A stretch of 64,000 nucleotides of DNA from Mucilaginibacter aquariorum (GCF_024498135.1 NZ_JANHOH010000001.1:868001-932000); one strand, 5' to 3'. Counted from the first letter of the stretch, positions 25,990 to 34,205 are shown. Numbers and translations: made by a program. Notes: generated by a model not told the origin, from the letters alone.

Positions 25990-26028
25990 AAAACCGCTTC
26001 CAATAGATTTAGAGGCGGTTTTGTTTTT
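25990..26028 (+). terminator. hairpin with U-run on plus strand
   Basis: AAAACCGC ... GCGGTTTT followed by GTTTTT. No plus-strand gene ends just upstream, so it is probably left from a lost gene of the mobile element. Confidence 0.45.
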
Positions 26029-26110
26029 AAAGATGATTTCAACATTGCGCTTCTACGCAATGGAGCCACTTTTTGAGTTCAATCCTCGTTGGCCCCTAAT
26101 CATCATTGCT

Positions 26111-26737
26111 CTATTTTAAACCGAACTCAGTTAGCAAACCTGATTTTACAACATTCATATCATTAGCCATTTTCGCATAAATTTCTTCATAATGCTTGCA
26201 CATTTCGGTGATAGTTTGTGTATAAAGTTGATACAAGTCCCCTTTTGATTCTTCTAAAGCATGCTTAATTTCATCTGTCAGATCCAAAACCCGAAGGTAT
26301 AACTCTTTTGATTTTAGGTTTGATGCGATCATAAGATCGTTGGTTAATGATACATCAAAGTAAAGACTGATAAGATTATATTTCCAGTTCTCTGCATCAA
26401 GTTTTTGCATGTAAGCATTTAGCTTCATGATCTCTTTGTTTAGGAAATTCAGGCTCTTTTCACTTCTCGAATTATTGTAGTTCTTCCAATAGCCAATATT
26501 CTTTTTAACAATGGCCATCTTCTCTCCCGTCACGTAGTAAAAGTTCTCGGCTATGTCAACTTGTTTATTTCTGTAAGTTTTTTTAAGCTCCGTATCTGAT
26601 TTTCTTTTATCACCAACGTAAGAGAATAAGCCAATTAAAGCTTGTGTAAGTAAGGCGCCTATTAACCCCGAATAAGCACTTACCTGAAGTAGGGTGCTGT
26701 TATCTTCCATATCATTTAAGTAGATTATTTTAATCAT
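26111..26737 (-). CDS. single-pass membrane protein with helical cytoplasmic domain
   Basis: 208 residues: a hydrophobic segment near the N-terminus (VSAYSGLIGALLTQALIGLFSYVG, ~19-42) and then a long helical domain without recognisable motifs (KSDTELKKTYRNKQVDIAEN, LNKEIMKLNAYMQKLDAENW). The first ATG overlaps the stop of the preceding small gene by 8 bases; an internal ATG (MEDNSTLLQ) is an alternative. The upstream operator copy 3 predicts damage-induced expression. A membrane effector or an SOS-linked stress protein are both possible; nothing proves either. Confidence 0.65.
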   Translation of the reverse strand: MIKIIYLNDMEDNSTLLQVSAYSGLIGALLTQALIGLFSYVGDKRKSDTELKKTYRNKQVDIAENFYYVTGEKMAIVKKNIGYWKNYNNSRSEKSLNFLNKEIMKLNAYMQKLDAENWKYNLISLYFDVSLTNDLMIASNLKSKELYLRVLDLTDEIKHALEESKGDLYQLYTQTITEMCKHYEEIYAKMANDMNVVKSGLLTEFGLK

Positions 26738-26903
26738 CTAACACCGGCTGGTTAGATAGTTTGTTAAAATCATCCAAAGCAGACTTAAACTTATGGTACC
26801 TTTGTTTTTCAAACAATCCAAACTTGTGTTTAATATCTTCAAGCATTTCAACTGCTTCAGCCATAAACAAACGTAGATGTTCAATCTCCTTTAAATTTTC
26901 CAT
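26730..26903 (-). CDS. 57-residue coiled-coil protein under an SOS-type operator
   Basis: MENLKEIEHLRLFMAEAVEM, then LEDIKHKFGLFEKQRYHKF and a tail ending PVLDD. The heptad-like spacing suggests a coiled coil. It is cotranslated with the membrane protein (the sequence ATGATTAA holds both the next ATG and this stop). A -7 element (TAATTTTG, 26921-26928 on the minus strand) lies 18 bases upstream of the ATG and the palindromic box at 26945-26965 precedes it. The pair may act as a small regulator and membrane effector. Confidence 0.65.
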   Translation of the reverse strand: MENLKEIEHLRLFMAEAVEMLEDIKHKFGLFEKQRYHKFKSALDDFNKLSNQPVLDD

Positions 26904-26920
26904 TGTAATTAATTTATTTT

Positions 26921-26928
26921 CAAAATTA
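26921..26928 (-). promoter_or_regulatory. -7 promoter element of the 26.1-26.9 kb operon
   Basis: Reads TAATTTTG on the minus strand, a full match to TAnnTTTG, 18 bases before the ATG at 26903. The operator lies 16 bases further upstream. Confidence 0.5.
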
Positions 26929-26944
26929 AGAAACAGAATTCAAT

Positions 26945-26965
26945 AATGCTAATATTTTTAGTATT
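26945..26965. promoter_or_regulatory. SOS-type operator, copy 3
   Basis: AATGCTAA-TATTT-TTAGTATT, 8-bp arms with a single mismatch, and the same 13-bp core as at 4659 and 9671. It lies 42 bases before the small minus-strand gene. Its presence here links this membrane-protein operon to the DNA-damage module 17 kb away. Confidence 0.65.
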
Positions 26966-27485
26966 AAAATAGGCTTTAATGATAAAAATTTATTAAAAAT
27001 CACACCCGTGTTACCTGCTAGTTTAAATTTTAACTTGTTCTTTATGAGTATAATATGATAAAAAACATGAGAAGTGTTTTATGCGGTAACCTATAGTTAC
27101 AAGGATTTAACTTTATAGAAACACAATAGATAAAATGCTTGCTTGTATCCCACCAAAGCCACATTTAAAACTTCTATTCGGTGTTATTGATCAAAACACA
27201 ACCAATAACATTAATATGAAAAAATGTTAATTGCCTTCCTGGGATTATCAAAAGCGGTTAATGTCGTTTTAAAGCCTATGACGCTGCCAATAACCTTATT
27301 GTAAGAAAAGAGATAAACAATGTTCAGTTTTATAAAAACAGCGGACAATATTATCAGGTAAATTATTTAGTACAGGGCCTGCAACATCGCAGTTTACTAT
27401 AACAGGCTAACCAGGTCTGGGATCCAAACCCGCTGTAATTCATTCCAAAATATACCTTATCCAAAAATTAACTATTGCTTTTTAG
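26966..27485. other. gene-poor AT-rich stretch
   Basis: No convincing frame, RNA or repeat. Some stretches (around 27300-27400) read like eroded coding sequence but are too short to name. Confidence 0.45.
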
Positions 27486-28175
27486 CTATTCATCCTTTAG
27501 CAAAAACTCGCCTTTTGTTAACCATGATATTCCAAATGCCCATAGAGCGATAGTTTCTAACCAAAAAACAGGTTTATATGGGATCAGTATCTTACCAATA
27601 GCTGAAATTTTCAAACTGGCTATAATAGCGATAGAAACAAGCATAATAATACCGCAAGTGCGGTAAACAATATTACGCTTACGCTTTTGATTAGTCATCC
27701 TCCCTTTAGCCTTTGTGCGTGTAAACAAAAAAAGTGACATACACGCCAGTATAATAAAAAACAAAGCCGCCGATCCATAATGAACATAGCCTCTTAAGTC
27801 ATCATTAGCCCTTGAAACCATTTTACATTGGGCACAAACCTGGCAATGATCATAATTTGTTGGGAAGAAAGCAATACCTAAGGCAAATACACAAGCTAAG
27901 TTACTGGAGATCCTATCCCAGTTATCAATCCCTTTGTAAGAATATAAGAACAAGGATACACCGCATAATATCCCAACAAGCACGTCACCCATTATGGTAT
28001 AGTAATAATCGCTTATAGAGGGTTCAAGAATGGTGCAATGGGTAAATATTATTGAGCCCAATACAATTACAATTGGCAAAATGATCCCTAAAACGCCAAC
28101 AGCCCTTCTAATTTGCAGATAGGACAATTCCAAATCGGAGTTCTTTTTCTCAAGATATTCTGTTAATTGGTTCAT
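27486..28175 (-). CDS. multi-pass membrane protein, conserved in Bacteroidota
   Basis: 229 residues with about six membrane segments (VLGIILPIVIVLGSIIF; VLVGILCGVSLFLYSYKG; FFIILACMSLFLFTRT; IIMLVSIAIIASLKI). The segment SISDYYYTIMGDVLVGIL is characteristic of a conserved Bacteroidota family that I cannot name. A Cys cluster (HCQVCAQCK) lies in a loop after the third segment. Function unknown. Confidence 0.75.
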   Translation of the reverse strand: MNQLTEYLEKKNSDLELSYLQIRRAVGVLGIILPIVIVLGSIIFTHCTILEPSISDYYYTIMGDVLVGILCGVSLFLYSYKGIDNWDRISSNLACVFALGIAFFPTNYDHCQVCAQCKMVSRANDDLRGYVHYGSAALFFIILACMSLFLFTRTKAKGRMTNQKRKRNIVYRTCGIIMLVSIAIIASLKISAIGKILIPYKPVFWLETIALWAFGISWLTKGEFLLKDE

Positions 28176-28278
28176 GATGATTAAGGTTAGGTGATCACAA
28201 TAATTTACACCTAAAGATATATACTTATTTAATCATTGTATAGGGCGTTATCACCCTAATTATAAAAACAGGTTACAT

Positions 28279-28309
28279 AAAAAAAGCCTTTCTGCGTACA
28301 CAGAAAGGC
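28279..28309 (-). terminator. terminator of the DoxX gene
   Basis: GCCTTTCTG / CAGAAAGGC stem with a 6-base loop, followed on the minus strand by seven T. It lies 42 bases past the stop at 28351. Confidence 0.8.
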
Positions 28310-28350
28310 CTAATGCATGAAGCATATATTGCTTAAAATATTCTTCTTAT

Positions 28351-28821
28351 CTATTCTTCGGTACGTTTATGGCGATAAGCATTGCTTTCACGGATCCAGT
28401 GATCTGCAGAAAAAGACCCCGAGCCGGCTATCCATATTACTACCAGCATTATAAAAACAATTACTGATAGCCACAGTTCGGTATTAACAAAAGTTAGCCC
28501 CTTTGTAATGTTCACAAAAAACATTGCACCTAATACAATAGGCATTTGGATAACTACACTTAAACGGGTAAGTAAGCCGGCAATAATAAGCATGCCGCCT
28601 ATAACATGCGCAAATGCCACAATATGTATCAGAACAACCGCCAATAAACCCGAAAAATCAAATGTACTGTTATGGAAGATCCAATCTTGCTGAACACTTG
28701 TGCTGCTAATAAATATAATACCCTTGGTAAATATGATCATTCCAAGAACTATACGAATTATATCAAGCCATTTAGGGTGATGAAGATCACCCCAATGTTC
28801 AATTCTGCGAACCATGTTCAT
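28351..28821 (-). CDS. DoxX-family membrane protein
   Basis: 156 residues starting MNMVRRIEHWG; the longer frame to 28884 lacks support, while GGAGG lies just upstream of the ATG at 28821. Four membrane segments follow the DoxX order: IIRIVLGMIIFTKGIIFI, LIHIVAFAHVIGGMLIIAGL, LSVVIQMPIVLGAMFFV and LWLSVIVFIMLVVIWIA. DoxX proteins have been linked to redox and stress functions; the specific role here is unknown. Strong terminator follows. Confidence 0.8.
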   Translation of the reverse strand: MNMVRRIEHWGDLHHPKWLDIIRIVLGMIIFTKGIIFISSTSVQQDWIFHNSTFDFSGLLAVVLIHIVAFAHVIGGMLIIAGLLTRLSVVIQMPIVLGAMFFVNITKGLTFVNTELWLSVIVFIMLVVIWIAGSGSFSADHWIRESNAYRHKRTEE

Positions 28822-28935
28822 GATGCCCTCCTTTTTAAGAATGTTTATAATTGGTAATGATGAAGTTACAAGAAAAACAATCAAAAATCAAATTAGTTTG
28901 CAACAATTAGACCTCAGTTTCTTAAATCAATCTAA

Positions 28936-29403
28936 TTACAAAAGCAACCCCTTTAAATCTGCAGGCGAATAATTAATTGATTTTAATGTTTTGTTATCGG
29001 CCGTTCTAAATACTAAGAATTTTGCTTCCTCTTCTTTAAAATAAGACTCGCTATCGTCTTTTTGCTTGTAATGTGCTATAGTTTGGTTAGCTTCTTCTAT
29101 CGAGTTACAAGCTTTACTCATGTTTGACCGGTGCACCTCATCAAACAAAGCCTTAAACTTATCGCCCAAACCAAACTCTAAAATAGCACCGGCCAATACA
29201 TATTGAATATCACAAAGCGCATCGGCAATTTCTACCAGGTTGTTATCGGCAATGGCATCCTGCAACTCTTTTACTTCCTCGGCCAAAAGAGATACTCTTA
29301 AAGCGCATCTTGCTTTTGATGGAATAGTGGGCTGTTCTAAAACCGGGTGTTTAAATGTTTTATGAAATTCTGCAACTTGATTTAATGGAGAGGCTTCCTG
29401 CAT
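28936..29403 (-). CDS. MazG/PRA-PH-like nucleotide pyrophosphohydrolase
   Basis: 155 residues of the all-alpha NTP pyrophosphatase superfamily. The metal-binding motif EExxE appears in LLAEEVKELQDAI, and the second half, ExxD, in VEIADALCDIQYVLAGAI. Members hydrolyse nucleoside triphosphates or phosphoribosyl-ATP to monophosphates. A house-cleaning role is likely. Its neighbour is a TIR protein, whose activity also concerns nucleotides, but they may be unrelated. Confidence 0.85.
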   Translation of the reverse strand: MQEASPLNQVAEFHKTFKHPVLEQPTIPSKARCALRVSLLAEEVKELQDAIADNNLVEIADALCDIQYVLAGAILEFGLGDKFKALFDEVHRSNMSKACNSIEEANQTIAHYKQKDDSESYFKEEEAKFLVFRTADNKTLKSINYSPADLKGLLL

Positions 29404-29482
29404 ATTATAATAGCTAAATTGTTTAATGATGAGCCAAAGCTAATGATTTTCGATATTCTTTAAGAAGTGGCTACCGGCTCTG

Positions 29483-29893
29483 CTAATTTAGCATTTCATG
29501 AAATTGTCTGGTTGGTTTAGGAATTAAAGCGCCCCTAAACTTTTGATAACCCTCTTCAAATGAAAACCGAAAATCTGCGAATATCCGGTCTTTTAACGAA
29601 AGTGGTATTTCGCAATCATCAATTAATACGGGTAGGATTATATTATCTTGTATTGATATCTCATTTAATATTGTTGCAGACAATTCAAAACTAACCCATT
29701 TTGAATTTATACTCCTCTTTGACAAAACAACAATAAAGTAATCCGTACTATTTATCGCGTTAGTAATTCTGTCACCTTTAGTAACCTCTCTTTCATTTGC
29801 TAATGTCATTATTCCATCCTTATTCAATCGGACTAAAAGTTGATTTACGAATTTTTCATCTTGATGACTGTGGCTAATAAAAACTTTGATCAT
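29483..29893 (-). CDS. stand-alone TIR-domain protein
   Basis: 136 residues that are a single TIR domain: MIKVFISHSHQDEKFVNQLL (betaA), YFIVVLSKRSINSKWVSFEL with the candidate catalytic Glu70, and DNIILPVLIDDCEIP. No sensor or effector domain is fused. Proteins like this act as the NADase or signalling enzyme in defence systems such as Thoeris, but no ThsA-like gene is near. Low-GC, with an AT-rich leader. Confidence 0.88.
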   Translation of the reverse strand: MIKVFISHSHQDEKFVNQLLVRLNKDGIMTLANEREVTKGDRITNAINSTDYFIVVLSKRSINSKWVSFELSATILNEISIQDNIILPVLIDDCEIPLSLKDRIFADFRFSFEEGYQKFRGALIPKPTRQFHEMLN

Positions 29894-30314
29894 AATTTAG
29901 GGGATAAAATATGCTTAAATATTTATTAATTACCTTCTCATATTATTAAAGCCATTAAACAGATGGGCATGTTTATATTTTAACGGTTATTTTATAATTA
30001 AGATTATAAAATAAAGATAAACAGTTAGTTGACTATTTTACCGGGTAAAAATACCCTATTTTAAAAACACGTATAATTACTCAATTTAAAATCACCTCCT
30101 CTTTACTGCAAGTGTGGTTCGGCTACCTATCTATCATTATTATTATGAACATAATAATGTTGTTAACTACACTGTCACTTTTCTAGCACGCTTTTAATAA
30201 AAATGTATATTATTTAGGTAGATATTATCATAATTAAAATATTTACAGGGTTCTTTTAATAAACATTATATTAAATTATCTTTATCAAATAAAGAAGTTT
30301 TACCACCATTTTTT
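29894..30314. other. AT-rich intergenic region
   Basis: No gene or RNA seen. The divergent promoters of the TIR gene and the oxidase should be here. Confidence 0.45.
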
Positions 30315-31898
30315 GTGAAAACAATTAGCCGAAGAGATTTTTTGGGCAAAGGCGCAATGCTTGCAGGCGGCACATATCCCGCCATGTTAGCTTTAGGATT
30401 ATTACGCCCCGCCCCCGCACATGCATTTAATTTACATGGTACAGGTAACGGCAAACACATTATTATTTTAGGGGCCGGCTTAGCAGGTATGACGTGTGCC
30501 TACGAGCTAACCAAACTCGGCTATCGCTGCACTATTCTTGAAGCCCGCCAAAGGGCAGGCGGCCGCTGCTGGAGCATTCGCAATGGCAGTACCCAAACCG
30601 AGATTGATAAACCCACTGTTACCGCCCGTTTTGATGAAGGCCAGTACTTTAACGCGGGCCCGTCGCGGATACCGCATAATCATGAACTTACCCTGCATTA
30701 TTGCAAAGAACTGGGTGTACCCATACAGGTTTATAACAACATAAACGAAGGTGCCTATTACTTCGCCGAAGGTAAAGGCCCTTTATCAAACAAAAAGATA
30801 AAGGTAAGAGAAGTGCATAACGATATCCGCGGTTACATGAGCGAGATGCTCGCAAAAAGCATTGACCATGGCAATTTGGATAATGCCTTAACAAAAGAAG
30901 ATACCGAGAAGGTTATCGAATACCTGAAAGCCGAGGGCGGGCTTGATGTTGACAAACTATACAAAGCATCGGCGCGCCGTGGATATACCGAGATGTATGG
31001 CGCCGGTGACAAACCCGGTAAAATTGGCGACCCGAATAAATTGGCAGACCTGATACATTCCGGCTTAATGGATCCGGACTTTTATAACGTAGCCGAATAT
31101 ACCTACGAACTGCAGATGACCATGTTCCAGGCCGTGGGTGGTATGGATAAAATAGCATCGGCATTAGAGAAAAAAATAGCGCCTTTTTTAAAGATGGGGG
31201 CCGAAGTTACCGACATAACCAACCTACCCGAAGGTGTAAAAATTTTGTATACCGATGCCACTGGTAAACATGAGATCAATGCCGATCTGTGTATCTGCAC
31301 CTTGCCCCTGCCTGTGCTAAGCAATATCAATCATAATTTTTCTGGTGATGTAAGCCGGGCGATAGACTATATCGGTTACATCCCGACAGGAAAAATTGGT
31401 CTGCAGTTTAGGCGCCGCTTTTGGGAAGAGGATGAACACATTTACGGAGGCATCACCCATACCAATAACGATCTGACGCAGGTATTTTACCCATCGTATG
31501 ATTATCTGGGTAAAAAAGGCATCCTGATAGGGTATTATAATTTTAACGAGAAGGCGCAAAAGATAGGTGCTTTAGGTTACGCTGACCGTGAAAAATTCGC
31601 TTTGGAAAAAGGCAGGTTGATACATCCGCAATATGACAAAGATTTTGAGAACTCATTCTCGGTTAGCTGGCATAAAACAAAATATAGCCTTGGCGGATGG
31701 GCGGTTTATAATACCGATACACGCAAAAACCAGTATCCCGCGCTGTTAAAACCAGATAAGCAGGTTTATTTTGCCGGCGAACATTTAACCTATTTAAACG
31801 CGTGGATGGCTGGGGCATTTGAATCGGCACGCAGCACGGTAGCGACTTTGCATGCAAGGGTTAGCGGGCAACGGGCACAATATCCGGTACAACGATGA
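30315..31898 (+). CDS. Tat-exported flavin amine/L-amino-acid oxidase
   Basis: 527 residues. Initiation at GTG (30315) gives MKTISRRDFLGKGAMLAGG, a twin-arginine signal; any ATG further in would lose it. The FAD-binding start is IIILGAGLAGMTCAYELTK with Gly at 53, 55 and 58, then EARQRAGGRCW, and the C-terminal FAD motif includes YFAGEHLTYLNAWMAGA. It belongs to the flavin monoamine oxidase/L-amino-acid oxidase group, which makes an imine and H2O2. It should work in the periplasm. The next gene, also Tat-exported, is a PLP aminotransferase, suggesting shared amino-acid chemistry. Confidence 0.88.
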   Translation: MKTISRRDFLGKGAMLAGGTYPAMLALGLLRPAPAHAFNLHGTGNGKHIIILGAGLAGMTCAYELTKLGYRCTILEARQRAGGRCWSIRNGSTQTEIDKPTVTARFDEGQYFNAGPSRIPHNHELTLHYCKELGVPIQVYNNINEGAYYFAEGKGPLSNKKIKVREVHNDIRGYMSEMLAKSIDHGNLDNALTKEDTEKVIEYLKAEGGLDVDKLYKASARRGYTEMYGAGDKPGKIGDPNKLADLIHSGLMDPDFYNVAEYTYELQMTMFQAVGGMDKIASALEKKIAPFLKMGAEVTDITNLPEGVKILYTDATGKHEINADLCICTLPLPVLSNINHNFSGDVSRAIDYIGYIPTGKIGLQFRRRFWEEDEHIYGGITHTNNDLTQVFYPSYDYLGKKGILIGYYNFNEKAQKIGALGYADREKFALEKGRLIHPQYDKDFENSFSVSWHKTKYSLGGWAVYNTDTRKNQYPALLKPDKQVYFAGEHLTYLNAWMAGAFESARSTVATLHARVSGQRAQYPVQR

Positions 31899-31940
31899 AA
31901 AAACTAAACTAAATATACCCATAACTAAAGTATACCCACA

Positions 31941-33107
31941 ATGGCAAACTCAATTAACCGCAGAAGCTGGATCAGGTCCAGCGCCTTCATAGCCGGGGGA
32001 CTGGCTTTTTGTTCGGGCACCATCAGCAAGCTATCGGCTATGCCTAAACGTGTATTCAGATCTACACGCGCCTTAACCGATCAGGAAGCTGTGTTAAACG
32101 GTCCTTTTGACCTAAAAGCAAGATTGTTAGCAAACGAAAACCCATTCGGCCCGTCGGCTGCGGCTAAAAAAGCGATAGCCGACGTTATTGACAAAAGTTA
32201 CCAGTACCCCTTCATGCTGCTATCACAACTATCTGGCAAAATTGCCGCTTATGAAGGTGTAGCGCAGAAAAATATTTTGATGGATGCCGGCTCTACCCCA
32301 TTACTATTAGCTGCCGCGTTAAATTATACCAAAGGCGGTAAAAATGTAATAACCGGCGATCCATCTTACGATGATCTGCCTTCGCGGGCCGAAGAACTGG
32401 ATGGCAAATGGATAAAGGTACCATTGACCGCCGATTATAAATTAGACCTCGACGCCATGGAAGCCAAGGTGGACGCCAACACCGGACTGGTTTACATTTG
32501 TAACCCTAATAACCCAACTGCTACCGTTGTTGATACCGAAAAACTGAAAGCTTTTTGCGAACGTGTATCTAAAAAAGCAACCGTTTTTGTAGATGAAGCC
32601 TATATCGATTACCTGCCCGACCCACAGGCGGCATCAATGGTAAGCATGATAAAAGCCGGACATAATGTTATAGTAGCACGTACTTTTTCTAAACTTTACG
32701 GTTTTGCCGGCTTGCGATTAGGATATATTATCTCACAGCCGGATACTATTAAGGCATTTGAAAAATACACCACGCAAGCCTGGAGTATATCAGCCACTAC
32801 ATTATCTGCAGCCCTTGCCGGTTACCGCGAAACGGATTTCCTGAATGATACCTTGAAAAAAACCAACGCGTCAAAAGAATACCTATATTCTGTATTAAAG
32901 AAAGAAGGTTATGATTATATCCCTTCATCGGCAAACTTTGTAATGTTCCCTTTAAAAATGGACGGTAAAAAGTTTTCTGCAGAGATGTTTAAACGGGGTG
33001 TAGGCATCCGCGACTGGAAATTTAACGGCAAAGACTGGTGCCGCGTAAGCATTGGCCGTATGGACGAAATGGAAGCCTTCGCCGCAGCATTTAAAGAATT
33101 ATCTTAA
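31941..33107 (+). CDS. Tat-exported HisC-like PLP aminotransferase
   Basis: 388 residues with the twin-arginine start SINRRSWIRSSAFIAGGLAF. The rest is a fold-type I aminotransferase of the histidinol-phosphate group: LLANENPFGPS, VYICNPNNPTATV, VFVDEAYIDYLP and the PLP-Lys at about 251 in RTFSKLYGFAGLRLGY. The family includes cytoplasmic HisC, so export is unusual. PLP must be loaded before folding and Tat export, which handles folded cofactor proteins. It follows the oxidase by 42 bases. Confidence 0.88.
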   Translation: MANSINRRSWIRSSAFIAGGLAFCSGTISKLSAMPKRVFRSTRALTDQEAVLNGPFDLKARLLANENPFGPSAAAKKAIADVIDKSYQYPFMLLSQLSGKIAAYEGVAQKNILMDAGSTPLLLAAALNYTKGGKNVITGDPSYDDLPSRAEELDGKWIKVPLTADYKLDLDAMEAKVDANTGLVYICNPNNPTATVVDTEKLKAFCERVSKKATVFVDEAYIDYLPDPQAASMVSMIKAGHNVIVARTFSKLYGFAGLRLGYIISQPDTIKAFEKYTTQAWSISATTLSAALAGYRETDFLNDTLKKTNASKEYLYSVLKKEGYDYIPSSANFVMFPLKMDGKKFSAEMFKRGVGIRDWKFNGKDWCRVSIGRMDEMEAFAAAFKELS

Positions 33108-33111
33108 TTAC

Positions 33112-33179
33112 AGAATCAAGAGTTAAGAGCCAAGAATCAGGACTAAATATTCCCGCCTATTCTCTTGACTCTTGATTCT
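33112..33179. repeat. imperfect inverted repeat, 18-bp arms
   Basis: AGAATCAAGAGTTAAGAG at 33112-33129 is mirrored by CTCTTGACTCTTGATTCT at 33162-33179 with one mismatch, spaced by 32 bases. Nested GAATCA and CTTGACTC units give internal repeats. It lies between two co-directional genes. It could form a terminator-like stem without a U-run, or be a dispersed intergenic repeat of this genus. Confidence 0.6.
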
Positions 33180-33202
33180 AATATCTTGACTCTATTAAAA
33201 AT

Positions 33203-34183
33203 ATGCGTAAACTAGCATTAACACTACTATTAGCGGGTTCTGTCTATTTAAGCCAGGCGCAAACCGTAACCCCAAGGCCGCTTACTATGGCGGAGTATAC
33301 CAAGGCGCAAACTTTCAACATTGCCGACCTTGATAAGGATACCTATGTAAAGTTTGAGAACACTTACGTGTTGGATAGGTATGAAGGCCGTAAACCTTAC
33401 TTTATTACCGGCAGCGATGGCCTTAAAAAGCGGATCGACCTTTACAAATTAATAGCCAAAGAAGGTATGCAGGAAATTGGCACCATGGTTTTTTATACCA
33501 ACGAAAAAGGTAAGCAATACAAAGCACTGGTACCCGATTTTACTGCTGATGCCAAAGTTTGGGAGCAGTACTTTCAGGATATTGACAATATCAACAAGGT
33601 GGAAACCAACTTCATACTAAAACTCTCTTATATACTATCTAAAGAACTAAGCTTTCAGCAATATAAATTACTGAACGGTGGTAAGGATATGAAGGAAGAG
33701 TCGGCTACTTATGGTAACGATATCTGCTTCCCCGGCGATGAAATGGTGACCATGGCCAGCGGAGCTAAAAAGCTGCTGAGAGATGTAAAAAGCGGCGATG
33801 AAGTTATTACCGTTGACCCCGCAACCAAAATAACATCGGCAGTAAAGGTTAAAGAGTTAACCACCCACGACGCTAAAAACTATGCTTTAACTAAACTGGT
33901 GTTGGTATCGGCACAGGTGAAAGGCCAAAACATAAAGCTAAACAGCAAAGTGTTGCAGGCTACACCAAACCACCCAATGCTTACCAAACAGGGCAACCAA
34001 AAAATTGGTGAAATTGCTTTAGGGCAGGATGTATTATGCCTTAACGAGCAAACCGGCAAATATGAGGCCTACACTGTACTCTTAAAAACCGAGCATGCCG
34101 GCGGCACCCAAAAAGTTTATAACATAGTAGCCGATGGTGGCAGCACTATCATCATGAATGGCGTTATGGTGATGCAAAAATAA
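33203..34183 (+). CDS. secreted protein with C-terminal Hint (hedgehog/intein) domain
   Basis: 326 residues. Signal peptide MRKLALTLLLAGSVYLSQAQ. The N-terminal ~150 residues are an unknown domain. From Cys175 a Hint domain follows: CFPGDEMVTMASG with the nucleophilic Cys, a block-B-like TPNHPMLT, and the final VYNIVADGGSTIIMNGVMV strands, ending only three residues later (MQK). There is no C-terminal extein, so the domain cannot splice but could cleave or attach its N-terminal part as Hedgehog does. It sits between the exported oxidase pair and an MFS gene. Confidence 0.82.
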   Translation: MRKLALTLLLAGSVYLSQAQTVTPRPLTMAEYTKAQTFNIADLDKDTYVKFENTYVLDRYEGRKPYFITGSDGLKKRIDLYKLIAKEGMQEIGTMVFYTNEKGKQYKALVPDFTADAKVWEQYFQDIDNINKVETNFILKLSYILSKELSFQQYKLLNGGKDMKEESATYGNDICFPGDEMVTMASGAKKLLRDVKSGDEVITVDPATKITSAVKVKELTTHDAKNYALTKLVLVSAQVKGQNIKLNSKVLQATPNHPMLTKQGNQKIGEIALGQDVLCLNEQTGKYEAYTVLLKTEHAGGTQKVYNIVADGGSTIIMNGVMVMQK

Positions 34184-34205
34184 AATTTATCAACTACTGA
34201 ATTAT

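Noticed and set aside
26073..26097. tRNA-3'-like sequence with a T-loop TTCAATC and TGGCCCC acceptor-like end
   Set aside because: No matching 5' acceptor (GGGGCCA), D-arm or anticodon arm is seen upstream, so it is not a tRNA gene. It could be an attachment-site fragment, but T-stem pairing is poor (one mismatch, one wobble).
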